Shown piece after piece: positions 6,197-12,567 of a stretch of DNA of 12,626 nt. The position numbers and the translations under genes are program-made. Under the pieces are notes generated by a model. That model was not told the DNA's origin. It saw only the letters and a list, made by a program, of their open reading frames with translations, and did no database searches. How positions within the stretch are numbered: position 1 is the first letter of the stretch; every line of letters starts with the position of its first letter. Source of the DNA: JBLHKS01 sp047620505 (GTDB lineage: Bacteria; Verrucomicrobiota; Verrucomicrobiia; Verrucomicrobiales; DEV007); assembly GCA_047620505.1 (NCBI GenBank), contig JBLHKS010000203.1, forward strand, positions 1-12,626. Reading direction: 5' to 3'.

Positions 6197-7563
6197 CAGC
6201 CGAATGGATTCCGGGCGAGCCGGAAAAAGAAGGAGGAGATTGCCCGGAGGCCCCCGATGCGTTGGTGATTCCGTTCGATGCATATTACGATGTGGAAAGA
6301 AAAGAGTATCTAATCTTGAACGCGGACCAACGGTGGTTGCCCCAGACGCTTGGTCAGTTCAACAGGCGACTGAGAAACGCAGGAATAGCCGATAAAGCAG
6401 CCCTCGGCCGCATCAGTCAACACATCGAAGACCATTCCGATGTCAAGTACGCCGCACCTCTCGCGGGGAGACCATCTGGGTTTTTTCAGGAAAACGGTAT
6501 TCGAATCCTGGTTACTTCCTCGCCAGATTTCATTGACCCTATCGAAGGCGATTGGGGCACGCTGAGGTCAGTTATGGAAGGCCTTTTTGTTGATTCCGAA
6601 GAAGACCACGGGTGTTCGCAATGGAATACATTCAATGGGTGGCTCAGGGTCTCAATTGATGCGCTTCGCAACTGTCGTCGCCAGGACGGTCAAGCTCTTG
6701 CTATTGCCGGAGAGAGAGACTGCGGGAAGTCGCTCATTCAGCATCTAATAACCTCAATGCTAGGGGGTAGATCCGCGAAAGGTGCCCGCTACATGATGGG
6801 CAAAACCGACTTCAACGCTGAACTATTTGAGTGCGAGCACGTTGTCCTTGAGGACGAATTCATGAGTCACTCGATAACCGAGCGACTTAAACTCGGGACG
6901 GCAATCAAGAATTTTACCGTATCGACTCAAATGCAGTCTTGCCATAGGAAACAAAGGACGGCAGTAAATCTCTCGCCGTGGTGGAGGGTATCGATTTCTC
7001 TCAACGACGACGCAGAGGCTCTGCAGGTTCTTCCCCCGCTCGATGACCACATCGCGGACAAGATTATCCTTCTTCGAGCCTCTAGATTCGATCTTCCGAT
7101 GGAAACCCACACGCCAGAATTGCGCGAGGCTTTCGGGGCGAAATTGAGGAGTGAGTTACCTGCGTTCATATACTGGTTGCTCCATGAATTTGAGATCGAT
7201 GAGGACCTCGAAGATCGCCGATTTGGAATTGCAACCTGGCAACATCCTGACCTGAGGCGGGAGCTGGCGGAACTCGCGCCCGAGACACGGCTGTTGAGCC
7301 TTATAGACGAAGCGCTCTTCGGCGTAATGGGTTCCTGTGAGTGGCAAGGGACGGCGAAGGAATTGGAACGAGAACTACTTCAACGAGCGGCTACGCGTAG
7401 GGACGCCGAGAAGCTGCTGAACTGGCCAAATGCGTCTGGAGCTTACCTTGGTCGACTGGCAACCCAGCTCCCCGCCCGCGTCGAGCTTCATCGGACGGCA
7501 ACGCAAAGGATATGGACCGTTCGAAAGGAAAATGACGCAGTGACGGACGATTCTTCAAACTAA
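6181..7563 (+). CDS. SF3-type replicative helicase (DUF5906/D5-like primase-helicase module)
   Basis: This 460-residue protein is an ATP-driven DNA helicase of the SF3/DUF5906 type found next to AEP primases in phages, satellites and plasmids. Residues 177-184 GERDCGKS form Walker A; EHVVLEDE (219-226) is Walker B with the acidic pair; WWRVSISLND (267-276) is the SF3 motif C/sensor region with its polar N; DKIILLRA (293-300) follows as the late core strand. Residues about 365-450 look like a winged-helix DNA-binding tail (LSLIDEALFGVM...TAKELEREL...YLGRLATQL). With the primase it would replicate the excised element. The start overlaps the primase end by 16 bases and has no ribosome site. The frame is intact, unlike those of the primase and large terminase. 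Confidence 0.85.
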   Translation: MHAELAAEWIPGEPEKEGGDCPEAPDALVIPFDAYYDVERKEYLILNADQRWLPQTLGQFNRRLRNAGIADKAALGRISQHIEDHSDVKYAAPLAGRPSGFFQENGIRILVTSSPDFIDPIEGDWGTLRSVMEGLFVDSEEDHGCSQWNTFNGWLRVSIDALRNCRRQDGQALAIAGERDCGKSLIQHLITSMLGGRSAKGARYMMGKTDFNAELFECEHVVLEDEFMSHSITERLKLGTAIKNFTVSTQMQSCHRKQRTAVNLSPWWRVSISLNDDAEALQVLPPLDDHIADKIILLRASRFDLPMETHTPELREAFGAKLRSELPAFIYWLLHEFEIDEDLEDRRFGIATWQHPDLRRELAELAPETRLLSLIDEALFGVMGSCEWQGTAKELERELLQRAATRRDAEKLLNWPNASGAYLGRLATQLPARVELHRTATQRIWTVRKENDAVTDDSSN

Positions 7564-7586
7564 TAAGAGATAAGAGAGAAGAGAGA

Positions 7587-7637
7587 ATGAAGAAACTCTG
7601 TATCGACTTTGGAAATAGGCGACACGCCGTCACTTGA
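7587..7637 (+). CDS. Possible 16-residue leader peptide before the small terminase
   Basis: ATG at 7587 opens a 16-codon frame (MKKLCIDFGNRRHAVT) ending at TGA 7635-7637. Directly upstream is a purine-only tract (7570-7587, repeating AAGAGAG), the strongest ribosome-site-like sequence in the window. The next gene starts 10 bases (TTG) or 34 bases (ATG) after its stop. It could be a coupled leader, or the tract could belong to a mis-assigned start. No homology can be claimed. Confidence 0.25.
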   Translation: MKKLCIDFGNRRHAVT

Positions 7638-7670
7638 GAATCGAATTTGAAAAAGTTTCAAGCAGTAGCC

Positions 7671-8123
7671 ATGATGAAAAAGCAGGCGGAATCACCAGGA
7701 AGACGGAGGCCGAGAGGTCGCCCCTCCAAGTATACGCCCGAAGCGGTCCGAGCGATTTGCGAGGCGATCTCTGACGGAACTCCTTTCAAATACGCTGCCG
7801 CAGTAGGCGGCATCAGCTACGAGACCCTTTGTCAATGGCGACGACAGTTTCCTGAGTTTTCTGATGCCATTGAAGAAGCCACAGCCAGAGGTGTCCATAG
7901 CCGTTTGAGGCTGATTGTGACCGCTGCGGAAGAGGGGAGTGTCAGGGCCGCTACCTGGTGGCTTGAGCATGTTCTGCCAGAACACTTTTCCCGCAGCAGC
8001 GTCGATCTGAACCATCGGATCGAGGGGGACCTGAATCACACACACACCGTGTCACCCGAGACTCTGGCAGCAATCGCGGAGGTCCGCGCTCGTAATGAAA
8101 ACGAAAAGACAATCGCAGATTGA
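7671..8123 (+). CDS. terS: Small-terminase-like HTH protein
   Basis: This protein of about 150 residues has a basic N-terminus (RRRPRGRPSKYTPE), then a helix-turn-helix of the kind seen in phage small terminases: AICEAISDGTPFKYAAAVGGISYETLCQWRRQFPEF, then the AIEEA helix. A helical part follows (RLIVTAAEEGSVRAATWWLEHVLPEHFSR), which matches the ..aa.eG...a..w.Le...P..y.. pattern of small terminases. The role would be recognition of the packaging site. It overlaps the large-terminase start by 29 bases, the usual terS-terL order. The frame is open back to a TTG at 7647; the tandem ATGs at 7671/7674 are more plausible, though without a Shine-Dalgarno site. It could also be a generic transposase-type HTH, but the neighbour decides for terminase. 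Confidence 0.72.
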   Translation: MMKKQAESPGRRRPRGRPSKYTPEAVRAICEAISDGTPFKYAAAVGGISYETLCQWRRQFPEFSDAIEEATARGVHSRLRLIVTAAEEGSVRAATWWLEHVLPEHFSRSSVDLNHRIEGDLNHTHTVSPETLAAIAEVRARNENEKTIAD

Positions 8124-8592
8124 AGTTCTCGCGACGCCCTACGGTTTTGCAATGGGAGCACTGGGGCTGAACTTGTATCCGTGGCAGGCAGACGTGCTTG
8201 CCGCGATCGACCCTCGCGGCGCTGCAGTCGCGCTTAAGGCTGCAAACGGAAGTGGCAAATCGAGCAAGGTGGGGGCCGCCGCTGCGCTCTGGAACGCGTC
8301 TGTATTTCCGGGGAGCCTCACAATAGTGACTGCCAGTGTATTCCGGCAAGTGAAGGAACAGTTCTTTCCTGCCATTCGCGCACTGAGCCACCTGTTCCCT
8401 GACTGGAAGTTCCTTGATACCGAGGTCGTCACCCCGACTGGGTCGCGCATCTACGGCTTCTCAACCGACGACGCGGGGCGCTTCGAAGGCTGGCATAACG
8501 ACAATCTCCTTATGATCTGCGACGAGGCAAAATCGATCCCGAACCGATCTTCGACTCCATCGAGCGTTGCCAGCCTGCTCGCCTTCTTCTGA
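8095..8592 (+). CDS. terL: Large terminase, ATPase half (frameshifted)
   Basis: This is the N-terminal ATPase part of a phage large terminase, the motor that packages DNA into procapsids. GLNLYPWQADVLAAI resembles the Q-motif region, KAANGSGKSSKV is Walker A, STDDAGRFEGWH is a conserved loop, and LLMICDEAKS is Walker B with the catalytic Glu. After KSIPN the frame runs into the unrelated SSTPSSVASLLAFF and stops. The expected IFDSIERCQPARLLLMSSPG, including the coupling motif, lies in another frame from 8547 and continues into the next half. A single missing base at about 8544-8547 accounts for it. The stop TGA overlaps the ATG of the second half (TGATG at 8590-8594), so a coupled second product is conceivable. 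Confidence 0.75.
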   Translation: MKTKRQSQIEVLATPYGFAMGALGLNLYPWQADVLAAIDPRGAAVALKAANGSGKSSKVGAAAALWNASVFPGSLTIVTASVFRQVKEQFFPAIRALSHLFPDWKFLDTEVVTPTGSRIYGFSTDDAGRFEGWHNDNLLMICDEAKSIPNRSSTPSSVASLLAFF

Positions 8593-9392
8593 TGAGTTCG
8601 CCAGGGCCAGCCATCGGCCGCTTCTACGATGCGTTCACACGTCACAAGCAGTTCTACAAAACATTCTCGGTTACCGCCTATGACTGCCCTCATCTGTCGC
8701 AGTCGTGGATCGCTCAACAGGTGCAGAAATACGGAGAAAGCAGCCCGCTGATCCGAAGTATGATCTTCGCCGAGTTTGAGAAGGACGGGCAGGACGGCAC
8801 CCTGATTCCGTTGCGCAACCTTGAGGACTGCCTTGAGAATCCGCCAGCGTTCGAAGAAGGCCCCGTCCACGCGTTCTGCGACTTCGCGGCTGGTGGCGAC
8901 GAGAACGTGTTTGCTGTGAGGCGGGGCAACAGAGTCGAGATCGTTAAGACGTGGAGGGACAGAAACACGATGGCTGCCGTAGGCGAATTCATCCGCCTCT
9001 TCCGCTCCGAGAAGCTGAGGCCGAGAGAGATCAGCGGAGACGGTTCAGGTCTCGGAAAACCGATCTGCGACCGCTTGAAGGAGGAAGGGTGGAGGATCCA
9101 CCCGGTAAACAACGGCGGAAGGGCAAGGCCTTCCAGGCACTACGTCAACAAAGGGACGGAGATCTGGGCGACAGGAGCCAGACTGATCGAGAACCGCGAG
9201 ATTATTCTACCTCATGACGACGCCCTGATTGCGCAACTGTCTTCACGTAGGGCCGCGCTCAATAGCAAGGGCCAGCTGCAGCTTGAGAGTAAATCTCAAA
9301 TGAAGAGTCGCGGCATCTCTTCGCCAGACCGGGCCGATGCGGTTCTTGGCGCGATGATCCCTCCACGGATACCGAAGATTCTTTTCGCCTGA
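8592..9392 (+). CDS. terL: Large terminase, nuclease half (frameshifted from the preceding frame)
   Basis: This frame continues the large terminase. MSSPGPAIGRFYDAF follows directly on the coupling-motif segment, and CPHLSQSWIAQQVQKYGESSPLIRSMIFAEF is characteristic of the linker in this family. The nuclease domain has an RNase H fold: the first acidic strand is AFCDFAAGGDENVF, then REISGDGSGLGKPICDRL, and SPDRADAVLGAM near the C-terminus carries the last acidic pair. It would cut concatemeric DNA during headful packaging. True coding in this frame starts upstream of the ATG, at about 8547. No portal or capsid gene follows, which is unusual for a terL locus. Confidence 0.78.
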   Translation: MSSPGPAIGRFYDAFTRHKQFYKTFSVTAYDCPHLSQSWIAQQVQKYGESSPLIRSMIFAEFEKDGQDGTLIPLRNLEDCLENPPAFEEGPVHAFCDFAAGGDENVFAVRRGNRVEIVKTWRDRNTMAAVGEFIRLFRSEKLRPREISGDGSGLGKPICDRLKEEGWRIHPVNNGGRARPSRHYVNKGTEIWATGARLIENREIILPHDDALIAQLSSRRAALNSKGQLQLESKSQMKSRGISSPDRADAVLGAMIPPRIPKILFA

Positions 9393-9475
9393 ATATGAAC
9401 AATCCTACGGCCTGACACAAACCCGCTTTCGCCCACGTAAAAGAGGCGGGAAGCGAACCCTGGATACAAGAAATC

Positions 9476-9652
9476 ATGATGCTTCAGTTCCTGCCCGGAA
9501 AAGGCGAACTGATCAACCTCAATGAGGAAGACACATTTGAAGTCGTCCAGGTTCAGCACTGCTTGTTCGATGACGCGGACTTCGCCGCTGAAAATTGGGC
9601 AACACGAGTCGATCTCGACAGAAAGCGTGAGGAAGACTGGAACAGCATATAG
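9476..9652 (+). CDS. Small acidic hypothetical protein after the terminase
   Basis: The frame starts with tandem ATGs and encodes 58 residues (MMLQFLPGKGELINLNEED... ending REEDWNSI). It is acidic, with no membrane segment or known motif. Codon use and the regular alternation of charged and hydrophobic residues look genuine. The same frame is open upstream back to TGA 9413-9415, and before that stop an in-frame ATG at 9395 follows the terminase stop by two bases. The region reads MNNPTA-stop-HKPAFAHVKEAGSEPWIQEI and then the tandem Met. The gene may therefore originally have begun at 9395 and been interrupted by a nonsense codon. It is probably the last gene of the element visible here. Confidence 0.5.
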   Translation: MMLQFLPGKGELINLNEEDTFEVVQVQHCLFDDADFAAENWATRVDLDRKREEDWNSI

Positions 9653-9701
9653 TCAAATTGGCCGGACGTAGCGGAAAAGATCCCGACCGAGTAAGGCGAG
9701 G

Positions 9702-9719
9702 TTTGAAAACGTTTTCAAA
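9702..9719. promoter_or_regulatory. 18-bp perfect palindrome, LacI/GalR-family operator candidate
   Basis: TTTGAAAACGTTTTCAAA is perfectly palindromic with a central CG. It fits the LacI/GalR operator pattern (TGNAANCGNTTNCA, as in CcpA cre and PurR-type sites). It lies about 127 bases upstream of the SUMF1-lipoprotein GTG, so transcription of that gene may be controlled by a LacI-type sugar- or metabolite-responsive repressor. No such regulator is in the window. Confidence 0.55.
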
Positions 9720-9846
9720 TCTGCGCGTCCCATGCGGAATACAACGTGATTGAGAAAATGCGGTTGATCCGCTCGCTCGCCTTGTTTACAACGAAGCCTC
9801 ACAACAGGGTTTGCGCTCAGCATTAACGGAGTGTTACCGTCCCCCG

Positions 9847-10740
9847 GTGAAATATCGCCTTCGATTCAGGATTGGAGCCACCCTGCTCGGGTTGCTGAGT
9901 TTCTCATGCTCGCCGAAGGAAGAAACGGAGGCGGACAAAGCGGAGGCGGTCCGCTCAGAGACGAAGGACAACCCGTATGTGAACTCACTGGGGATGAAAT
10001 TCGTGCCCGTGCCGGGAACCGACACGCTGTTCTGTATCTGGGAAACGCGAGTGAAGGATTACGCGGCTTATGCGGTGGAGAATGCGGGCGTCGACGACGA
10101 GTGGAAGGATTTCGAATTCGGGGGCCACAGCCACAAGCAGGCGCCGGATCACCCGGCGGTGAAAGTGAGCTGGGAGGATGCGAAGGCGTTCTGCGCGTGG
10201 TTGAGCAAGAAAGACGGAGTGACTTACCGCTTGCCGACGGATCATGAATGGAGCGTGGCGGTTGGGATCGGCGATCAGGAAGACGCGAAAGCCAGCCCTT
10301 ATGAAAAGACTGGGGTGATAGAAGGCTTTCCGTGGGGAGCGGCGTGGCCGCCGCCGCAGGGGGCTGGGAATTTCGGCGGCAGTGAGAGTGCGTATTCGTA
10401 TAAGATTGAGGGTTACAAGGACGACTATCCATTTACGGCGCCTGTAGGTTCATTCTCGGCCGATCGCCTCGGTTTGCATGACCTGAGCGGGAATGTTTGG
10501 GAATGGTGTGAGGATTGGTATAACCCGAATGATCAGAAATCCCGCGTGTTGCGCGGCGGGTCGTGGATCGACTACGGCTTTACGGAGTTCCATCTCCGTT
10601 CCTCGAACCGCAACGGCAACCCTCCAACCAATCGCTACAGCGGCTTCGGTTTCCGTGTGGTGGTGGAGGCGACCGCAGATCAAGGTGAAGCTACCAAGGA
10701 AGCTGATGCGGCGTTGCAGCGAACTGCTGAAGAAGATTGA
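9847..10740 (+). CDS. SUMF1/FGE-fold lipoprotein without the catalytic cysteines
   Basis: The 297-residue product begins with a lipoprotein signal (RLRFRIGATLLGLLSFSC, lipidation at C21), so it is probably exported and membrane-anchored. The formylglycine-generating-enzyme sulfatase-modifying domain spans about residues 46-280: NSLGMKFVPVPG, CIWETRVKDYAAY, HPAVKVSWEDAKAFCAWL, TYRLPTDHEWS, FPWG, GLHDLSGNVWEWCEDWY, VLRGGSW, and GFGFRVVVEA. True FGE carries a pair of Cu-binding cysteines after the GGS motif; here that stretch is WIDYGFTEFHLRSSNRN, without cysteine. Sulfatase activation is therefore unlikely and a binding or structural role more so. The frame is open to TTG 9811, but the signal peptide fits GTG 9847. 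Neither start has a good ribosome site. An operator-like palindrome lies upstream. Confidence 0.85.
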   Translation: MKYRLRFRIGATLLGLLSFSCSPKEETEADKAEAVRSETKDNPYVNSLGMKFVPVPGTDTLFCIWETRVKDYAAYAVENAGVDDEWKDFEFGGHSHKQAPDHPAVKVSWEDAKAFCAWLSKKDGVTYRLPTDHEWSVAVGIGDQEDAKASPYEKTGVIEGFPWGAAWPPPQGAGNFGGSESAYSYKIEGYKDDYPFTAPVGSFSADRLGLHDLSGNVWEWCEDWYNPNDQKSRVLRGGSWIDYGFTEFHLRSSNRNGNPPTNRYSGFGFRVVVEATADQGEATKEADAALQRTAEED

Positions 10741-11102
10741 GAGGGGAGGGCCGGTCACAACGCCGCCGATAAAATCGAGCATGCAGTCGATTTGAAGGCG
10801 TTATTCGCCTCGATCCCAAACCGGATGCAATTGCCGAGCGAAGATTCTTAGCGTGTCTCTAGGATGCGCGAGAATTGATGGCAGGCCAATTCATGCGTGG
10901 GCCAGTGCATGATTTGTTAAATCTCAACCCGGCGGTCCTGGGTACTCACCCGTGGCGGTGACGACTCGCCAATATCTTTCAGCGTCAGCCACAGACAAGC
11001 TTACGGACTTTTTGAATTTCTGGTTGAAACCGCCGACCTTGAACAGAATGCTTTGCGAGCACCACTTCCCTCACCCCAGTTTCAGATACCTTCTTCGCTC
11101 AG
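10741..11102. other. Gap with repeat remnant and two small dyads, no clear gene
   Basis: About 360 bases without a convincing gene. It holds the first copy of a coding-like repeat (10786-10839). Two abutting dyads follow: GAATTG...CAATTC (10872-10877/10887-10892) and CATGC...GCATG (10892-10896/10907-10911), the latter centred on GGCC. They sit about 190-230 bases before the cNMP-domain ATG and may be regulatory. An open frame at 10952-11152 overlaps the next gene and shows no protein-like features. Confidence 0.4.
10786..10839 (+). repeat. Degenerate coding-like repeat, copy 1
   Basis: This starts with GTCGATTTGAAGGCG and ends with the 28-base core at 10812-10839, which matches 24 of 28 bases of the core at 11566-11593. 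Over the full length I count about 40 of 55 matches with copy 2. Most differences are silent or conservative when read as protein (VDLKALF, then after a one-base shift LDPKPDAIAE), so both copies look like remains of related coding sequence. It begins 46 bases after the SUMF1-gene stop. Confidence 0.5.
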
Positions 11103-11537
11103 ATGGAAAACTCCGTAAAGGCCGAAATTCTCAGGAAAACATTAATGTTTGAGGAAGCCTCGGACGATCTCCTCAACAGGCTCTCCAAGATTGCCCAGGT
11201 GGTGGACTACTCGCCGGGGGAGTCATTCATCCATGAGGGAGCGGACGAAGACGACATGTTCGTGATCGTCGAAGGAACGGCTGAAGTTCGCGCCAACGGC
11301 GAGTTGATCGCTCAAGTGAGCCGGAACGATATCGTAGGCGAGATGCAGGTTCTCGACCCTAGCCCCCGCTCCGCTACTGTGGCGGCAGTGACTCCGGTAA
11401 CGCTCCTGTGCATCGGCAAGATCCCTTTCGATGTCCTAGCAAGCGATTCCCCCGAAGTCTTTCGCGGTGTGGCCACGATCCTCATTCGCCGTTTACGAAT
11501 GGTTGCCACCAAAATGGATCCGATTGATCTGATCTGA
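11103..11537 (+). CDS. Stand-alone cyclic-nucleotide-binding (CAP_ED) domain protein
   Basis: The 144-residue protein is a single cNMP-binding beta-roll. FEEASDDLLNRLSKIAQVVDYSPGESFIHEGADEDDMFVIVEG covers the N-terminal helix and first strands. The phosphate-binding cassette is G79-E80...PRSATV (R89, S90, A91), with both key residues (Glu and Arg) kept, so cAMP or cGMP binding is plausible. FDVLASDSPEVFRGVATILIRRLR is the C-terminal helix. There is no HTH, so it is not a Crp-type regulator; similar domains are found at the ends of transporters, kinases and nucleotide-translocase-like proteins. It may be a sensor acting in trans or a detached domain. The ATG has no Shine-Dalgarno site. It sits between the two copies of the coding-like repeat. 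Confidence 0.85.
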   Translation: MENSVKAEILRKTLMFEEASDDLLNRLSKIAQVVDYSPGESFIHEGADEDDMFVIVEGTAEVRANGELIAQVSRNDIVGEMQVLDPSPRSATVAAVTPVTLLCIGKIPFDVLASDSPEVFRGVATILIRRLRMVATKMDPIDLI

Positions 11538-11538
11538 A

Positions 11539-11593
11539 GTCGATCTGAAAAGCCTGTTCCTCCTTGATCCCAAACCCGATGATGTTGCCGAGC
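11539..11593 (+). repeat. Degenerate coding-like repeat, copy 2
   Basis: It begins two bases after the cNMP-gene stop and reads VDLKSLFLLDPKPDDVAE in one continuous frame, which stays open for some 25 more codons without a start codon. The core GATCCCAAACC...TTGCCGAGC (11566-11593) matches copy 1 at 24 of 28 bases. Arms TTGATCCCAAACCC (11564-11577) and GGGGTTGGGTCAA (about 11599-11611) could also pair with two bulges, so the segment might additionally fold as a hairpin after the gene. Confidence 0.5.
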
Positions 11594-11694
11594 AAGCAGG
11601 GGTTGGGTCAAAAAGGACAAGACTGAAACGGCAACCGGCCGGGCTGTCGGCGCTGCGGAAAACCTGATATTTGCCTTGCCGATTTTCAGATGAA

Positions 11695-12219
11695 ATGAAA
11701 AGGTTTTGGATGAGCCGCCTTACTGCAATTCCTTTTCTGTTATTCCTTTTTATTACCAGCTCGTTTTTTTGCCTGCCCTCTTTGAGTCATGCTCAGAAAA
11801 TGGAAATTATCGAGTCCGAGGAATTTGATATTCAATTCGAGATTCCAACAAACTGGGAATTGGAGATTGAGGAAGATTCTGTAGCGGCTTTTGGCAATGG
11901 AATCGTATTCGTGATCACCGCAGTTAAGGATGACTCAATTACGACGAAGGAGCTTTTCGAGATTCAGGTCGAGACTCTGGAGATGGAGTCAGAAGGAGAA
12001 GTGGAGGAAGTGGAGCTGAAGGGAGGCATTCACGGAATGCTTGGCGGCGGAGCAGGCGTAATTGACGGCGATGTCGTTGGATTAGTCTTACTTGCCGCGA
12101 CCCTCGACGAAAACAACTACCTAGCGTATATTTTCGCAGAGCCGAAGAAGTTCGAAAGGCAAAAAGATCTGATTTTTAATGTGATCACGAGTTTAGCCCC
12201 GCTTGGGTTCGAGGAGTGA
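11695..12219 (+). CDS. Secreted acidic protein of unknown function, PsbP/Mog1-like fold possible
   Basis: The 174-residue product starts with a Sec signal peptide: basic MKRFWMSRL, a hydrophobic core (IPFLLFLFITSSFFCLP), and a likely cleavage site SHA-QK near residue 33. The mature part is strongly acidic. EEFDIQFEIPTNWELE, then VFVITAVKDD, then GGIHGMLGGGAGVIDGDVVGLVLLAA and NNYLAYIFAEPKKFERQKDLIFNVITSLAPL follow the strand-helix pattern of small PsbP/DcrB/Mog1-type secreted domains. This is a resemblance in pattern only, and no function can be named. The frame is open to a TTG at 11671, but the ATG at 11695 gives a proper signal peptide. The gene is followed after 22 bases by an attC-like folded sequence, so it may be a cassette gene. 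Confidence 0.72.
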   Translation: MKRFWMSRLTAIPFLLFLFITSSFFCLPSLSHAQKMEIIESEEFDIQFEIPTNWELEIEEDSVAAFGNGIVFVITAVKDDSITTKELFEIQVETLEMESEGEVEEVELKGGIHGMLGGGAGVIDGDVVGLVLLAATLDENNYLAYIFAEPKKFERQKDLIFNVITSLAPLGFEE

Positions 12220-12241
12220 GGTTTTACAAAAACAACACAAA

Positions 12242-12301
12242 GACGAACAGAGCGGTGCAACTCCAAGCGCTAATCGCGCTGGATAACCGCCGACGTTAGC
12301 C
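12242..12301. other. attC-like imperfect hairpin after the secreted-protein gene
   Basis: The 60-base segment folds as nested arms: AGCGC/GCGCT (12266-12270/12276-12280) around TAATC, CC/GG with a bulged A at 12265, then GCGGT/ACCGC (12252-12256/12286-12290). The outer ends are GACGAAC (12242-12248) and GTTAGCC (12295-12301). An AAC...GTT border, a bulged base and short length are features of integron attC sites. GTTAGCC deviates at one position from the core consensus GTTRRRY, and the outer arms pair at only five of seven positions, so it may be a decayed site or an unrelated structure. Confidence 0.35.
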
Positions 12302-12312
12302 TACAATAGAAT

Positions 12313-12567
12313 ATGAAAATTCAGCCAAAAAGTCGAAGTGAGGCGCTGAAGAAAAACCCATGGGTCGCCAGGTGCAGAGTTTCCGGCGACTTCAACTTCC
12401 GGATCGCGGCTTCGGTCGCTCCGGTGCCTGTCGGGAGCGAAGCATTGAGCGTTCGCCCTCACCCTCTAAACTTGGCAAGATCAACGATGCCAGAACAGAA
12501 ACTCAAAGTGGAGCGTCCATGCAGGGAAAGCACGTGGGGTCTGGTATCGAGGCGAAGATCGCCCTGA
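12313..12567 (+). CDS. Small basic hypothetical open frame after the attC-like site
   Basis: The 84-codon frame opens with an ATG eleven bases after the end of the attC-like segment (MKIQPKSRSEALKKNPWV...). The product is rich in Arg, Ser and Pro, with no signal peptide, domain or regular secondary-structure pattern. The spacing suits a cassette gene, but the composition would also fit a chance frame in GC-rich DNA. A second ATG at 12567 in another frame runs off the window (MSMACSCLVAASSP..., signal-like), so this stretch may contain a different gene that is cut by the window edge. Confidence 0.25.
   Translation: MKIQPKSRSEALKKNPWVARCRVSGDFNFRIAASVAPVPVGSEALSVRPHPLNLARSTMPEQKLKVERPCRESTWGLVSRRRSP

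Noticed and set aside
9866..10432. Minus-strand open frame of 188 codons opposite the SUMF1 gene
   Set aside because: Pro/Ser/Arg-rich translation typical of the antisense of a GC-rich gene.
10952..11152. 66-codon open frame before the cNMP-domain gene
   Set aside because: It overlaps the better-supported cNMP gene, with no ribosome site and no protein-like pattern.
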